This document shows positions 15,256-27,018 of a stretch of 38,302 bases of DNA, in pieces. Below the pieces are notes generated by a model. That model was not told the origin of the DNA and did not search any database. It was given only the letters and a program-made list of their open reading frames with translations. Position 1 is the stretch's first letter. The number at the start of each line of letters is the position of its first letter. This stretch comes from Actinomycetes bacterium. GTDB taxonomy: Bacteria; Actinomycetota; Acidimicrobiia; Acidimicrobiales; RAAP-2. The position numbers were made by a program, and so were the translations under genes. Location: contig JAKATJ010000002.1 in assembly GCA_021828005.1 (NCBI GenBank), positions 2,859-41,160 on the forward strand, given 5' to 3'.

Positions 15256-16677
15256 GTGGACGAGACGGGTGGTCTGTGGACCAGGTGCGCCGCACCTCTT
15301 CGTGACCAGGTGTCGGACACGACGTGGAAGATGTGGTTCTCGAGCATCGAGCCGGTGTCCTACGACGGGCGCACGATGGTCCTCGGCGTGCCCAACACGG
15401 TGGTGCGCCAACGCGTCGAGGGGCGGTTCCTCCCGCTGATCGCCCAGACCGTGTCGTCAGCCGCAGGCCACGACGTCGACGTCCGCCTCGAAGTCGCCGA
15501 CCCGGTGCCGTCGGATGTCGGTGCCCCGGCTGCGTCCGGCCTCGGCCCCGCCGGTTCTTCCTACCAGACACCGGCCGAGGCCCTTCCATCTCCTCTGCAC
15601 CCTTCACAGCGCCCTGTTCAGGCCAGCGGTCGGTCGCGCGACGGCGCGGTGGTCTGCCTCGACCCCAGGTTCACCTTCGAGAGCTTCGTCGCCGCGTCGT
15701 CGAACCGACTCGCGCACGCTGCCGCGCAAGCCGTGGCCGAGACGCCCGGCCGTTCGTACAACCCGCTGTTCATCTACGGAGACTCGGGGCTCGGCAAGAC
15801 GCACCTCCTGCACGCGATCGGCAACTACGCACAGGAGAACTTCTCCTCGCTCACGGTGCTCTACCTCACGACGGAGACGTTCATGAACGATTTCGTCGAC
15901 TCGTTGCGAATGTCCACGACGATCGCGTTCAAGCGCCGGTACCGCGAGTGCGACGTCCTCCTCATCGACGACGTCCAGTTCATGGGGAACAAAGACGGCC
16001 TCCAAGAGGAGTTCTTTCATACCTACAACTACCTCCAGGGCGCGGGGAAGCAGATCGTCCTCACGTCCGACAGGTCGCCCAAGTCCATCGAAACGTTGCA
16101 AGACCGCCTGCGGAGCCGTTTCATGTCGGGCTTGATCACTGAGGTCGACCCACCAGACTTCGAGACCCGTCTCGCGATTCTGAGGAAGAAGTCCGAGGCC
16201 GATCACGACGACATCCCCGACGACGTGCTCGGGTTCATCGCCACCCACGTGAAGAGCAACATCCGCGAGCTCGAAGGCGCGTTGATCCGGGTGACGGCGT
16301 TCGCGAGCTTGACCAGAGAGCCGATCTCGCTCGAGCTTGCAGAGCACGTGCTCGCGGACATCGTCTCGAGCGTGGAGCCGCGGCGCATCACCCCCCAGAT
16401 GATCCTCGAGGCGACCGCCGCGAGCTACGGCTTCACGGTGGAAGCCCTCTGCGGCCCGAGCCGGACGCGTCCACTGGTCACCGCGCGCCAGGTCGCGATG
16501 TACCTTGTCCGCAGCCTGACGGATTACAGCTACCCCGCCATCGCCCGTGTCTTCGGAGGCCGCGACCACACCACGGTCATCCACGCCGTGGACAAGATCT
16601 CCACCCAGATGAAAGAGCGACGACAGCTCTACGAGCAGGTCACGGAGCTGACCGTGCAGATCCGGAACGGGACGTGA
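15256..16677 (+). CDS. dnaA: chromosomal replication initiator DnaA
   Basis: A 473-residue initiator AAA+ ATPase that binds DnaA boxes and opens the origin. Domain I starts [24 protein letters not shown], followed by a short linker, Walker A GDSGLGKT at 175-182, Walker B LLIDD (Asp 238-239), and the domain IV helix-turn-helix with [14 protein letters not shown] from about 435. I place the start at the GTG at 15256: GGAGG (15246-15250) stands five bases before it, and the alignment begins at once. The earlier in-frame GTGs at 15208 and 15220 have no ribosome binding site, and 15208 lies inside a DnaA-box palindrome. dnaN follows after 238 bases. Confidence 0.95.
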   Translation: MDETGGLWTRCAAPLRDQVSDTTWKMWFSSIEPVSYDGRTMVLGVPNTVVRQRVEGRFLPLIAQTVSSAAGHDVDVRLEVADPVPSDVGAPAASGLGPAGSSYQTPAEALPSPLHPSQRPVQASGRSRDGAVVCLDPRFTFESFVAASSNRLAHAAAQAVAETPGRSYNPLFIYGDSGLGKTHLLHAIGNYAQENFSSLTVLYLTTETFMNDFVDSLRMSTTIAFKRRYRECDVLLIDDVQFMGNKDGLQEEFFHTYNYLQGAGKQIVLTSDRSPKSIETLQDRLRSRFMSGLITEVDPPDFETRLAILRKKSEADHDDIPDDVLGFIATHVKSNIRELEGALIRVTAFASLTREPISLELAEHVLADIVSSVEPRRITPQMILEATAASYGFTVEALCGPSRTRPLVTARQVAMYLVRSLTDYSYPAIARVFGGRDHTTVIHAVDKISTQMKERRQLYEQVTELTVQIRNGT

Positions 16678-16915
16678 GCGTCGACCCGGTCCCATCTGTG
16701 CACACACCCGCGAGCAACCTGTGGACCGAAGGGCGCCCCGTCCACAGGATCACGCCGTCAGCTCGCCGTCGGGCTCGGCCCGCCCCGGCCGGTACCCGGC
16801 ACGGTGGACGACCGCAGGCCCCTGACCACGAACGTTGGCTGCGTGTCCACAATCCCCAGCACTACTACCACTGACATGTCTTCCGAAACCTCATCACGTT
16901 CGAAAGGATGACGAT
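16678..16915. other. candidate origin of replication (oriC), dnaA-dnaN spacer
   Basis: In many actinobacteria oriC lies between dnaA and dnaN. This 238-base spacer has no gene. It contains a perfect 9-base inverted repeat, CCTGTGGAC (16718-16726) and GTCCACAGG (16740-16748), a further GTGTCCACA (16843-16851, 8 of 9 to the actinobacterial box TTGTCCACA), and the palindrome TGTGCACA (16697-16704). The last 50 bases before dnaN are AT-richer. Gene strands diverge around this region, as expected for an origin. The box count is low compared with Streptomyces, so the rpmH-dnaA spacer may share the role. Confidence 0.55.
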
Positions 16916-18037
16916 GTGAAATTCCGGTCCGAACGCGACTCTCTCGTCGACGCGCTGGTTATGGCAACGCGTGCCGCAGGGGGAAGAGGTGGGACGTCCG
17001 CAGTGCTCTCCGGGCTCATGCTGCGCGTGGTGGGAAACCACCTGGAGGTGACGGGCACGGACCTCGACCTGACCATCCGGGTCGAGCTCGAGGTCATCGG
17101 TGTCGAGGACGGGACGTGCGTGGTGCCCGGCCGGCTGACCGGCGACGTCGTGCGCGCGCTGGAGGCCGGGGCGGTCACCCTCGATTCCGACGACGAGCGG
17201 GTGGAGATCTCGTCCGCAAGAGCCCACTTCAGCCTGCGGGTTTTTCCTGCGGTCGAGTTTCCAACCTTGCCGTCGCCAACCGTGCCGTCTGTGGTTCTGC
17301 CACGCGGCGCGCTCGTCGAGGCGTTGCGCCAGGTGGTTCGTGCGGCGTCAGGTGACGAGGCCCGACCACTGCTGACCGGTGTGCTGATCACGGGGGAGGG
17401 TGAGTGGGTTCGGTTGGTCGCCACCGACTCGTACCGGCTTGCGCTCCGAGATCTGCGCGGGACGGCGAAGGTTGGCGAGGGTGGTGACGTGCTGGTCCCG
17501 GCCCGCGCGCTCGCAGAGCTCCAACGGGTGGCGCCGTCGGCGGGGGGCGTAAGCGATGACGGAGAGGGCGTTGTGGGGGTCACCCCGGGACAGTCCGAGA
17601 TCACGTTCACGACGGACCACGTGCGGATCTCCACTCGTCTTCTCGAGGGAACTTATCCGGACTACCGTCAGTTGATCCCGGACCAGTACCCAAACCGCTT
17701 GCACGTGGGACGTGAGTCGCTGCTGGCCGCCCTGCGGCGCGTCCGGCTTCTCATGCGCGACAGTGCCACCCCTGTGCGGTTGTCCATGCGTCCCAACGGG
17801 GTGGACCTCACCGTCGTGTCTCAGGAGGTGGGAGACGCCAGCGAGACCGTGGATGGGGACTTCACGGGAGAGGACCTCGTCATCGCGTTCAATCCGAACT
17901 ACCTGATCGACGGGGTGGATGCCGTGCTCGACGACGAGGTCTTCATCGAGACCGACAGCCCTGGCCGGCCGGCGACTGTGCGCGCCGCGGGCAGGGACGA
18001 TTTCCGGTACCTTCTGATGCCCGTGCGGGTGTCCTGA
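16916..18037 (+). CDS. dnaN: DNA polymerase III beta sliding clamp
   Basis: A 373-residue ring-forming clamp that tethers DNA polymerase to the template. The three clamp-fold repeats are present, with VLSGLMLRV, LTGVLI...VATDSYRLALRDL in the middle domain, and the C-terminal DDFRYLLMPVRVS. The GTG start at 16916 has AAAGGA at 16903-16908. It is followed by recF after 11 bases, in the common dnaA-dnaN-recF order. Confidence 0.96.
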   Translation: MKFRSERDSLVDALVMATRAAGGRGGTSAVLSGLMLRVVGNHLEVTGTDLDLTIRVELEVIGVEDGTCVVPGRLTGDVVRALEAGAVTLDSDDERVEISSARAHFSLRVFPAVEFPTLPSPTVPSVVLPRGALVEALRQVVRAASGDEARPLLTGVLITGEGEWVRLVATDSYRLALRDLRGTAKVGEGGDVLVPARALAELQRVAPSAGGVSDDGEGVVGVTPGQSEITFTTDHVRISTRLLEGTYPDYRQLIPDQYPNRLHVGRESLLAALRRVRLLMRDSATPVRLSMRPNGVDLTVVSQEVGDASETVDGDFTGEDLVIAFNPNYLIDGVDAVLDDEVFIETDSPGRPATVRAAGRDDFRYLLMPVRVS

Positions 18038-18048
18038 CGGGCGCCCCG

Positions 18049-19167
18049 ATGGTGGCTGTGGGGTCCCTGCCGGACTGCGGGATCCGTCTGCACCATCTGG
18101 AGCTGCAGGACGTCCGACTCTTTGTCGAAGCCGCGCTCGAGGTCCCGATGGGCGGCACGACGGTGCTGGCCGGTCCCAACGGGTCCGGGAAGACCACGTT
18201 CCTCGAAGCGGTCGCGTTCTTGGCATCGCAGCGGTCGTTTCGCACCAGCGTGCGAGAGGCGATGGTCCGCAGCGGTGCCGAGCGTGCGATCCTGCGCGCT
18301 GAGCTCGAACACGAGAAGCGACCGTTGCTCGTCGAGAGTGAGCTCCTCGCGAAGGGCGCTGCACGTACCCTTGTGAACCATCGGATGGTCCGCAGGAGGG
18401 GAGCGCTCGCCGAGGCTGTCCCGGTGACCGTGTTCTCGCCCCACGACCTCGGGCTCGTGCAGGGCCCCCCTGTGCGACGGCGGGAATTGCTCGACACCGC
18501 GCTCCGCCTCCTCGACAACCGCGCGGCGGCCCAGCTTGACGCGATGGACCGGGTTCTCCGCCAGCGTGCCGCGCTGCTGCGACAGGCGGGCTCAAAGTTG
18601 AGTGGCGAGGTCGCGTCGACTCTCGACGTGTGGGACGGACGGCTCGTCGTGAGCGGGCAGGCGGTCTCCGACGCCCGACGGCAGCTCCTTGCCGACGTGC
18701 AGCCCGCAGTCGAGGCTGCGTACGAGCGGCTCGTCGGGGTGGCGGCAGCGGATGGGGGGGTGACGATGCGCTACGTGCCAGGCTGGGAAGGTGAGCTCGC
18801 GGACGCGCTGTGCGCGAGCCGACACGACGACATCCGGCGTGCCGCGTCGACCGTGGGCCCTCACCGGGACGAGGTGGCCCTGGTGATCGGGGGACGTGAC
18901 GCGCGCGTGTGCGCCTCCCAGGGCGAGCAGCGAAGCCTCGCGCTCGCGCTCCGGCTCGGGCTGCACCATCTCGCGACCCAGCGACGGGGCGGCGCTCCGC
19001 TCCTCCTGCTCGACGACGTCTTCTCCGAGCTCGACCCCGACCGAAGTCGGGCGCTCGCGCGCCTCCTTCCCGTGGGGCAGGCACTCCTCACCACCGCGAC
19101 GCCGCTCCCCGAGGGGATCGAGGTGAGCGCTGTCGTGGACGTTCGGACCCTGGGCAGACGCGCGTGA
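18049..19167 (+). CDS. recF: DNA replication and repair protein RecF
   Basis: A 372-residue SMC-like ATPase that loads RecA at gaps during recombinational repair. It has Walker A GPNGSGKTTFLEA near 43-55, PVTVFSPHDLGLV and RRRELLD in the middle, the STVGPHRDEV segment, the ASQGEQRSLALALRL signature and the Walker B LLLLDDVFSELD. The start ATG at 18049 lies 11 bases after dnaN, in the same run. The stop overlaps the next gene as GTGA. Confidence 0.94.
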   Translation: MVAVGSLPDCGIRLHHLELQDVRLFVEAALEVPMGGTTVLAGPNGSGKTTFLEAVAFLASQRSFRTSVREAMVRSGAERAILRAELEHEKRPLLVESELLAKGAARTLVNHRMVRRRGALAEAVPVTVFSPHDLGLVQGPPVRRRELLDTALRLLDNRAAAQLDAMDRVLRQRAALLRQAGSKLSGEVASTLDVWDGRLVVSGQAVSDARRQLLADVQPAVEAAYERLVGVAAADGGVTMRYVPGWEGELADALCASRHDDIRRAASTVGPHRDEVALVIGGRDARVCASQGEQRSLALALRLGLHHLATQRRGGAPLLLLDDVFSELDPDRSRALARLLPVGQALLTTATPLPEGIEVSAVVDVRTLGRRA

Positions 19168-19577
19168 CGCCACGAAGGCACCGGCCAGACGAAGGACCCG
19201 TCCGAGGACCGCTGCCGGTGCGCGAGTCGCTGGACGAGGTGGTCGCAGGGCTCGTGTCCGCAGGCTCTGGCGGAGGGTCGTTGGCGGCCCGGCGCCCGTC
19301 GTCTGCGCAGGGAACGCCGGCAGGGCCCGAGCAGCGCCGCGCGTCGGCGACCACGCTCGGCACGGTCTTCTCGTGCTGGGCGGAGCTCGTCGGGCCGTCG
19401 GTAGCCCGTCACGTGAGGCCGCTACGGCTCGAAGGCACCACGCTGCGCGTGGCCGTCGACCAGTCTCCCTGGGCGACGCAGGTGCGAGCGCTCGCGCCAG
19501 GCATCCTCGAGCGGATCGCCCAGGAGACCGGGGAGCGGCTCGACCGGCTCGATGTGGTGGTCCGCCCACCCCGCTGA
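19164..19577 (+). CDS. DUF721/DciA-like protein
   Basis: A 137-residue protein with a disordered first half and a DUF721 domain in the second (TLGTVFSCWAELVGPSVARHVRPLRLEGTTLRVAVDQSPWATQVRALAPGILERI). The domain occurs in DciA, which helps load the replicative helicase DnaB in bacteria without DnaC. The place between recF and gyrB is the same as Rv0004 in M. tuberculosis. The start is a GTG that overlaps the recF stop. A helicase-loading role is inferred from family and place. Confidence 0.85.
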   Translation: MTPRRHRPDEGPVRGPLPVRESLDEVVAGLVSAGSGGGSLAARRPSSAQGTPAGPEQRRASATTLGTVFSCWAELVGPSVARHVRPLRLEGTTLRVAVDQSPWATQVRALAPGILERIAQETGERLDRLDVVVRPPR

Positions 19578-19690
19578 AGACGGCAACGGACTGGAGCGTC
19601 GGGACAGAGACGCAGCAGGCCGCGACAGTTCCGGCACGCCGGAGTCGCGCGCGGCTGCTCCGCACGTGCGGCCCGGAGCCGGGCGTCGGG

Positions 19691-19696
19691 TAGACT
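19691..19696 (+). promoter_or_regulatory. possible gyrB -10 element
   Basis: TAGACT at 19691-19696 fits a TANNNT -10 hexamer in the 232-base gap between dciA and gyrB, about 110 bases before the gyrB start. No -35 match is seen at the usual distance, so this is weak. Nothing else is evident in the gap 19578-19809. Confidence 0.25.
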
Positions 19697-19746
19697 CGAG
19701 CGTCCGCGAATGGCACTGGGTGGCCTTGCATCCCGAGGTCGCGTGA

Positions 19747-21732
<1,986 letters not shown>

Positions 21733-21746
21733 GGGGGCACCGGACC

Positions 21747-24251
21747 ATGGCAAGACGACCGATCACGCGGGGATCCCCCACGAACGGCAGCGGCGCGGCC
21801 TCAGGAGGGGACGGGTCCGGGGAGGGCGAGGTCCTCGGCTTCATCGAGCCGATCGAGATCCAAGAAGAGATGGAGCGCTCGTTTCTCGAGTACTCCATGT
21901 CGGTCATCGTCTCGCGGGCGCTCCCGGACGTCCGCGACGGGCTGAAGCCGGTGCACCGCCGGATCCTCTTCTCGATGTTCGACCAGAACCTGCGACCCGA
22001 CCGCCCCTACGTGAAGTGCGCGGCGGTCGTCGGCGAGGTGATGGGAACCTTCCATCCGCACGGCGACACCGCGATCTACGACGCGCTGGTTCGCATGGTC
22101 CAGGACTTCTCGATGCGCCATCCGCTCATCGACGGCCACGGGAGCTTCGGCGGCCCGGGGCCCGAGGAGGGGCCGGCGGCGATGCGCTATACGGAGTGCC
22201 GCCTGCAGGCGTTGGCCCTGGACCTCCTGGCGGGGATCGACGAAGAGACCGTCGACTTCGAGCCGAACTACGACAACACGTCTGAACAGCCCGTCGTCCT
22301 GCCAGCACGGTTCCCGAACCTCCTCGTGAACGGATCGCAGGGGATCGCGGTCGGGATGGCTACCAACATACCGACGCACAACATGGCGGAGGTCATCGAC
22401 GCGGCCGTGCACCTGATCGAGCACCCGGACTCGACGCCCGACGAGCTTATGCGGTTCGTGAAGGGCCCGGACTTTCCCACCGGAGGACAGATCCTCGGCC
22501 GTCAGGGGATCCTCGACGCGTACCGCACGGGACGGGGATCGGTCAAGATGCGCGCGGTCGCGGAGATCGAGGAAGGGCGTGACGCGACGCGGATCGTGGT
22601 CACCGAGATCCCGTACCAGACGTCAGTGCCGGTGATCCTCCAGAAGATCGATGATCTCGTGCGCGCCGGGGAAGTCGAAGGCGTCGCAGAGGCGATCGAC
22701 TCCTCGGCCGGACGCCAGACTCGGCTCGTGATCCGGCTGAAGCGTGACGCGAACGCGAACGTGGTGCTGAACCAGCTCTACAAGCACACGCCGCTGCAGA
22801 CGAACTTCAGCGTGAACATGTTGGCCCTCGTAGACGGGGTGCCCCGGACGCTGAATCTCGCCCAGATGCTGACCCACTACGTCGCTCACCAAGTCGAGGT
22901 GGTGCGACGTCGCTCGGAATTCCGGCTTCGCAAGGCTGAGGCCCGCGCGCACATCGTCGAGGGTCTGCTTCGCGCCATCGACATGCTGGACGCGGTCATC
23001 GCCGCGATAAGGGGTTCGGAAGATCGGCCCGCCGCGCGCGGAGCGCTCATGGCCGAACCGTTCTCTTTCAGCGAGGAGCAGGCGAACCACATCCTCGACA
23101 TGACCCTCGGCCGGCTCACCCGGTTGGGCCGCTCGGAGCTGGAGGAGGAGATGGCGCAGCTCCGGGAGGCGATCGGGGAGCTCCAGGCCGTTCTGGGGGA
23201 TCCAGCAAGGCTGCGAGGGGTCGTGTCGAGCGAGATGACCGCGATCCGGGACAAGTTCGCCGAACCCAGGCGCTCGGTGATCACCCACGATCCCGGGGAA
23301 CTGGGCGTGGAGGACCTGGTCGCGGACGAAGAGATCGTGGTCACCATGACCGCGGCCGGCTACATCAAGGCGGTGTCTGCGGACGCCTTCCGGACTCAGG
23401 GGCGCGGCGGGCGAGGCGTGCAGGGGGCGCGGCTGAAAGAGGAGGACCTCGTCACGAACGTGGTGCACACCACGACGCTGTCGTACCTGCTCTTGTTCTC
23501 CAACCGGGGACGTGTGTACCGGTTGAGGGGTTACGAGATCCCGGTGAAGGACCGGACCGCGCGAGGGACCGCCCTCGTGAACCTGCTCCCGCTGGAGAGC
23601 GGGGAGACCGTGCAGGCGATGGTAGAGACGCGCGATTTTCCGGCGGAGCACTGCCTCGTCTTCGCGACGGCCCGCGGACAGGTGAAGAAGACGCCGTTCA
23701 GCGAGTACGACAAGTCTCGCCGCGAGGGGTTCATCGCGATCAACCTGCGGGAGGGCGACGAGCTGGTGCGCGTCGTGCCGACCACGGGATCGGATGAGCT
23801 GATCGCGGTCACGAAGACGGGCATGACGATACGGTTCGCCGAAGACGACGTCCGTCGGATGGGTCGGGACGCAGCCGGCGTGCGCGGGATCAGGCTGCGC
23901 GAGGGGGACGAGCTGGTCTCGCTCGACGTCGCGAGGGACGACGCCGACATCTTGATGGTCACCGATGCCGGCTACGGAAAGCGGACGAAGGTCGAGCGTT
24001 TCAGCCGCCAGGCGCGGGGCGGCCAGGGGGTGCGCGGCATCCGGCTCACGGTGAAGCGCGGTCGTGTGGTCGCCGCGTTCATGGTGAGCCTCGACGAGGA
24101 GATCCTGCTGGTCTCGACCGGCGGGGTGGTGATCCGCACCCCGGTGCGCGAGATCGCCTCACAGGGCCGCGACGCGACCGGGGTCCGGGTGATGAACCTG
24201 GACGACGGGCAGGTGGTGGCAGCGGTCGCGAGAGTGTCGGGCAGCGAGTAG
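21747..24251 (+). CDS. gyrA: DNA gyrase subunit A
   Basis: The 834-residue cleavage subunit of gyrase. The catalytic tyrosine is Tyr148 (MRYTECRL). The quinolone-determining segment reads HPHGDTAIYDALV, with Thr108 at the place of E. coli Ser83 and Asp kept at the place of E. coli Asp87. The C-terminal beta-pinwheel has the GyrA-box QGRGGRG near residue 551 (QRRGGKG is usual), which supports gyrase rather than topoisomerase IV. The first 27 residues are a Gly/Ser-rich extension. It is the last gene of the dnaA-gyrA run. No tRNA genes follow, unlike in mycobacteria. Confidence 0.96.
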   Translation: MARRPITRGSPTNGSGAASGGDGSGEGEVLGFIEPIEIQEEMERSFLEYSMSVIVSRALPDVRDGLKPVHRRILFSMFDQNLRPDRPYVKCAAVVGEVMGTFHPHGDTAIYDALVRMVQDFSMRHPLIDGHGSFGGPGPEEGPAAMRYTECRLQALALDLLAGIDEETVDFEPNYDNTSEQPVVLPARFPNLLVNGSQGIAVGMATNIPTHNMAEVIDAAVHLIEHPDSTPDELMRFVKGPDFPTGGQILGRQGILDAYRTGRGSVKMRAVAEIEEGRDATRIVVTEIPYQTSVPVILQKIDDLVRAGEVEGVAEAIDSSAGRQTRLVIRLKRDANANVVLNQLYKHTPLQTNFSVNMLALVDGVPRTLNLAQMLTHYVAHQVEVVRRRSEFRLRKAEARAHIVEGLLRAIDMLDAVIAAIRGSEDRPAARGALMAEPFSFSEEQANHILDMTLGRLTRLGRSELEEEMAQLREAIGELQAVLGDPARLRGVVSSEMTAIRDKFAEPRRSVITHDPGELGVEDLVADEEIVVTMTAAGYIKAVSADAFRTQGRGGRGVQGARLKEEDLVTNVVHTTTLSYLLLFSNRGRVYRLRGYEIPVKDRTARGTALVNLLPLESGETVQAMVETRDFPAEHCLVFATARGQVKKTPFSEYDKSRREGFIAINLREGDELVRVVPTTGSDELIAVTKTGMTIRFAEDDVRRMGRDAAGVRGIRLREGDELVSLDVARDDADILMVTDAGYGKRTKVERFSRQARGGQGVRGIRLTVKRGRVVAAFMVSLDEEILLVSTGGVVIRTPVREIASQGRDATGVRVMNLDDGQVVAAVARVSGSE

Positions 24252-24255
24252 CACG

Positions 24256-24279
24256 CCGCGTTTCGCAGCCGCAACGCGG
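24256..24279 (+). terminator. hairpin after gyrA
   Basis: CCGCGTT (24256-24262) pairs perfectly with AACGCGG (24273-24279) around a ten-base loop, starting 4 bases after the gyrA stop. No T-run follows, so this would be an atypical terminator. Confidence 0.3.
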
Positions 24280-24376
24280 GGGACCGGGCATCCGCTGTCG
24301 GTGGCTGACGGATATGGTGGGCCGTCGGGAGGTGCGTCCGGCGTCGGCGGGTGACGGGCTTCTCGGGAGTGCGACC

Positions 24377-25267
24377 ATGGCGATCGAGATCCCGCTTGCG
24401 CTGGCGGCGAGCTTTTTCACTGCGGGCGCCTCGATCTTCATGCGGGCGGCCGCGGCCCCGGCGCCGGGGGAGCTGCGGTTCAGCTGGCGACTGATCGCGT
24501 TCCTGATCCGAAGACGACTGTGGCTGTGCGGAGTGCTGAGCATGATCGCCGGGTTCGTCTTCCAGGTGTCCGCGCTGCACTTCGGCGAGCTCGCCGTCGT
24601 CCAGCCGGTGATCGCGTCGGAGCTCCTGGTCGTCTTCGCGTACCTGGCACTGCGAGGCCCCGCCCGCGTACGCGGAGTCGACTGGGCGGCCGCCGCCGGC
24701 GCGGCCGCGTCCCTCGGGGGCCTCCTCTACGTCGCGGACCCCTCTGGGGGGTCGTCGACCAGCGGGGCTGCGACACGGTGGCTGGAGGCGGCCGGAGCGG
24801 TCGGGTTGGCTGCTGCGGTCGCAGTCGCGCTCTCGTCGGTGCGCGGGCGACGGGGACGGGCGCCTACGCCTGCGCGCAAGGCGGCGTTCCTCGGGATCTC
24901 GGCGGCGCTGACGTGGGGTTTCGTGGCAGCGGTGGTGAAGGAGCTGAGTGCGAACCTTCCCGAGGGTCCCGGAGCGGTCTTCGGGAGCTGGCCCCTGTAC
25001 GTCTTGGTGGTCTCCGGCACGGTCGCCATGTTCCTCGTGACCAACGCCCTTCAGGCGGGACCGCTGGCGGCCGTGCAGCCGGGCCTCACGATCGTCGACC
25101 CGCTCGTCGCGAGCTTGCTCGGGGTCACGATCTTCGGCGAGCACGTCCGCAGTGGTGCCGGAGACCTGTGCGCGGAGACCCTGCTCCTGGTGGTGCTCGT
25201 CGTGAGCGTGGTGCTCCTCAGCCGGAGCCCCGCCGTCGATTCGGGCGCCGGGTCGCACCGCCCGTAG
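24377..25267 (+). CDS. DMT/EamA-like multi-pass membrane protein
   Basis: A 296-residue protein with about nine or ten hydrophobic helices, including FVFQVSALHFGELAVVQPVIASELLVVFAYL in the first half and the matching VTNALQAGPLAAVQPGLTIVDPLVASLLGVTIFGE in the second. This internal repeat, with its VQP motifs, is typical of the drug/metabolite transporter superfamily (EamA-like). The substrate cannot be predicted. The ATG at 24377 has GGGAG at 24365-24369 and follows gyrA by 125 bases. A longer reading from 24314 adds 21 residues without support. Confidence 0.8.
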   Translation: MAIEIPLALAASFFTAGASIFMRAAAAPAPGELRFSWRLIAFLIRRRLWLCGVLSMIAGFVFQVSALHFGELAVVQPVIASELLVVFAYLALRGPARVRGVDWAAAAGAAASLGGLLYVADPSGGSSTSGAATRWLEAAGAVGLAAAVAVALSSVRGRRGRAPTPARKAAFLGISAALTWGFVAAVVKELSANLPEGPGAVFGSWPLYVLVVSGTVAMFLVTNALQAGPLAAVQPGLTIVDPLVASLLGVTIFGEHVRSGAGDLCAETLLLVVLVVSVVLLSRSPAVDSGAGSHRP

Positions 25268-25412
25268 CCGGGTGGAAATTTCGGGGAGTCCTTACTGCGT
25301 CTTTCTGGTTCTCTTAGGTACGTCCGGTGTACTGGGACTGTGCCGCGGGCCCTAGCCTTCGGGCGAGCTCCCGAGATGGCGTGGCGACCGAAACGGCGAC
25401 CGAGGAGACACG

Positions 25413-26999
25413 ATGAGCGACCGCCCTGAGGACAACACGGAACCCGAGAACACCGAGCCGGCAGCGCCAGTGGGCGGCGGGTTCGGGCCCCCCGACGCCG
25501 CGTGGTGGCACCAGTCCCACGGAGGAGCCCCGGTTGGTGCCCAGGGAGGTTCCCAGGCAGGCTGGCCCCAGGATCCGAAGGAGGGAGGGGAAGGCCCGCA
25601 GGACCCGCACCTCGGGGCCCCGCAAGTCCGTGGCGGCCCCGCCGGGTGGCAGGGCGAGCCGTGGCCCGTAGGGCAGTGGGCCTGGGGACCGTCGCCCGGC
25701 GGCTGGGGATTCCCGCCGTACCCGTCGACACCCCCCACGCGCCAGCGCGGCAGAGGCCTGGCGGCGCTGGCGGCCACCTTGCTCACGGTGCTCGCCCTGC
25801 TGGTCGGTGTCGGGATCGGTTACGGCGTGTGGAGTGCTCGCAGCAGCACCCCGACATCGGGGCGCTCCTTCGGCTCGGCTGGGGGCACATCGAGGTTGAC
25901 ATTCACAGGGGCCGCTGCGACATCCTCGAGCGGAGGCGGGACAAAGGTGTCGTCGGCCACCGGCGCGCCCTCGAACATCGCGACAATAAGGGCGAAGGTG
26001 ATGCCGGAGCTGGTGGACATCAACACCGTGCTCGGCTACGAGACAGAGGAGGCGGCCGGCACCGGCATGGTCCTCACGCCCACAGGCAAGGTCCTCACGA
26101 ACAACCACGTGATCGAAGGGGCCACGAAGATCAGCGTGACCGACCTCGGAAACGGGAGGACCTACTCGGCAACGGTGCTTGGGTACACGCGCGCCAACGA
26201 CATCGCCGTACTCCAGCTCGAGGGCGCCTCGGGCCTCAAGACTGTGCACATCGGCAACTCGGCATCGGTGAAGGTGGGCGAGGCCATCGTCGGGATCGGC
26301 AACGCAGGGGGCACCGGTGGGGTGCCGAGTGCGGCCGGCGGCTCGGTCACCGCACTGAGCCAGTCGATCACAGCGAGCGACCAGGGCTCGCTGGGCACGA
26401 CGTACGAGCACCTCACGGGCCTCATCGAGAGCAACGCGGACATCCAGCCCGGTGACTCCGGCGGCCCACTCGTGACGACGTCTGGCGCAGTCGTCGGGAT
26501 GGACACCGCGGCGTCTGCCGCGCAGGGCTACAGCTTCCAAGGAGCAGTGACAGGCCGCGGGTACTCCATACCGATCAACGAGGTCATGTCGACGGCGCGC
26601 CAGATCATGGCGAGGAGGGCGTCGACCACGGTGCATATTGGTGGGACGGCGTTCCTGGGCATCTATGCGGTTGCGCCGCAGACACGGTTCAGCCGCTTCA
26701 GGTTCGGCAGCACAGGGACATTCACACCCAGGACACCGACAGTCACAGCGAAGCCGAGGCTCCCGACGAGGGGGGCCGCGGTCGAGCAGGTGATCCCGAA
26801 CACCCCGGCGCAGGCGGTGGGGCTCGCGGCGACAGACGTGATCACGAGGGTGGGCGGGGCGCTCATCACCAGCCCAAGCGATCTGACGAACGTCTTGCTT
26901 CGGTACCACCCGGGAGACTCGGTGAAGCTGAGCTGGACGACGAGCTCGGGCAGGGCGGTGACGGGGACGGTCAGGCTCGCGAGCGGCCCCCCAGAATGA
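25413..26999 (+). CDS. HtrA/DegP-like trypsin-type serine protease with PDZ domain
   Basis: A 528-residue protein with a Pro/Gly/Trp-rich cytoplasmic N-terminus of about 112 residues, one transmembrane helix at about 115-138, a Ser/Thr-rich spacer, a trypsin-like domain with His232 (TNNHVIEG), Asp263 (NDIAVLQL) and Ser349 (QPGDSGGPL), and a PDZ domain at about 430-525. It should act outside the membrane in protein quality control, as HtrA/DegP/PepD proteins do. The ATG at 25413 has GAGGAG just upstream. The 145-base gap before it holds no clear promoter. It converges with the acetamidase gene only 19 bases away. Confidence 0.92.
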   Translation: MSDRPEDNTEPENTEPAAPVGGGFGPPDAAWWHQSHGGAPVGAQGGSQAGWPQDPKEGGEGPQDPHLGAPQVRGGPAGWQGEPWPVGQWAWGPSPGGWGFPPYPSTPPTRQRGRGLAALAATLLTVLALLVGVGIGYGVWSARSSTPTSGRSFGSAGGTSRLTFTGAAATSSSGGGTKVSSATGAPSNIATIRAKVMPELVDINTVLGYETEEAAGTGMVLTPTGKVLTNNHVIEGATKISVTDLGNGRTYSATVLGYTRANDIAVLQLEGASGLKTVHIGNSASVKVGEAIVGIGNAGGTGGVPSAAGGSVTALSQSITASDQGSLGTTYEHLTGLIESNADIQPGDSGGPLVTTSGAVVGMDTAASAAQGYSFQGAVTGRGYSIPINEVMSTARQIMARRASTTVHIGGTAFLGIYAVAPQTRFSRFRFGSTGTFTPRTPTVTAKPRLPTRGAAVEQVIPNTPAQAVGLAATDVITRVGGALITSPSDLTNVLLRYHPGDSVKLSWTTSSGRAVTGTVRLASGPPE

Positions 27000-27018
27000 T
27001 CACGTCCGCTGCTGCGTA

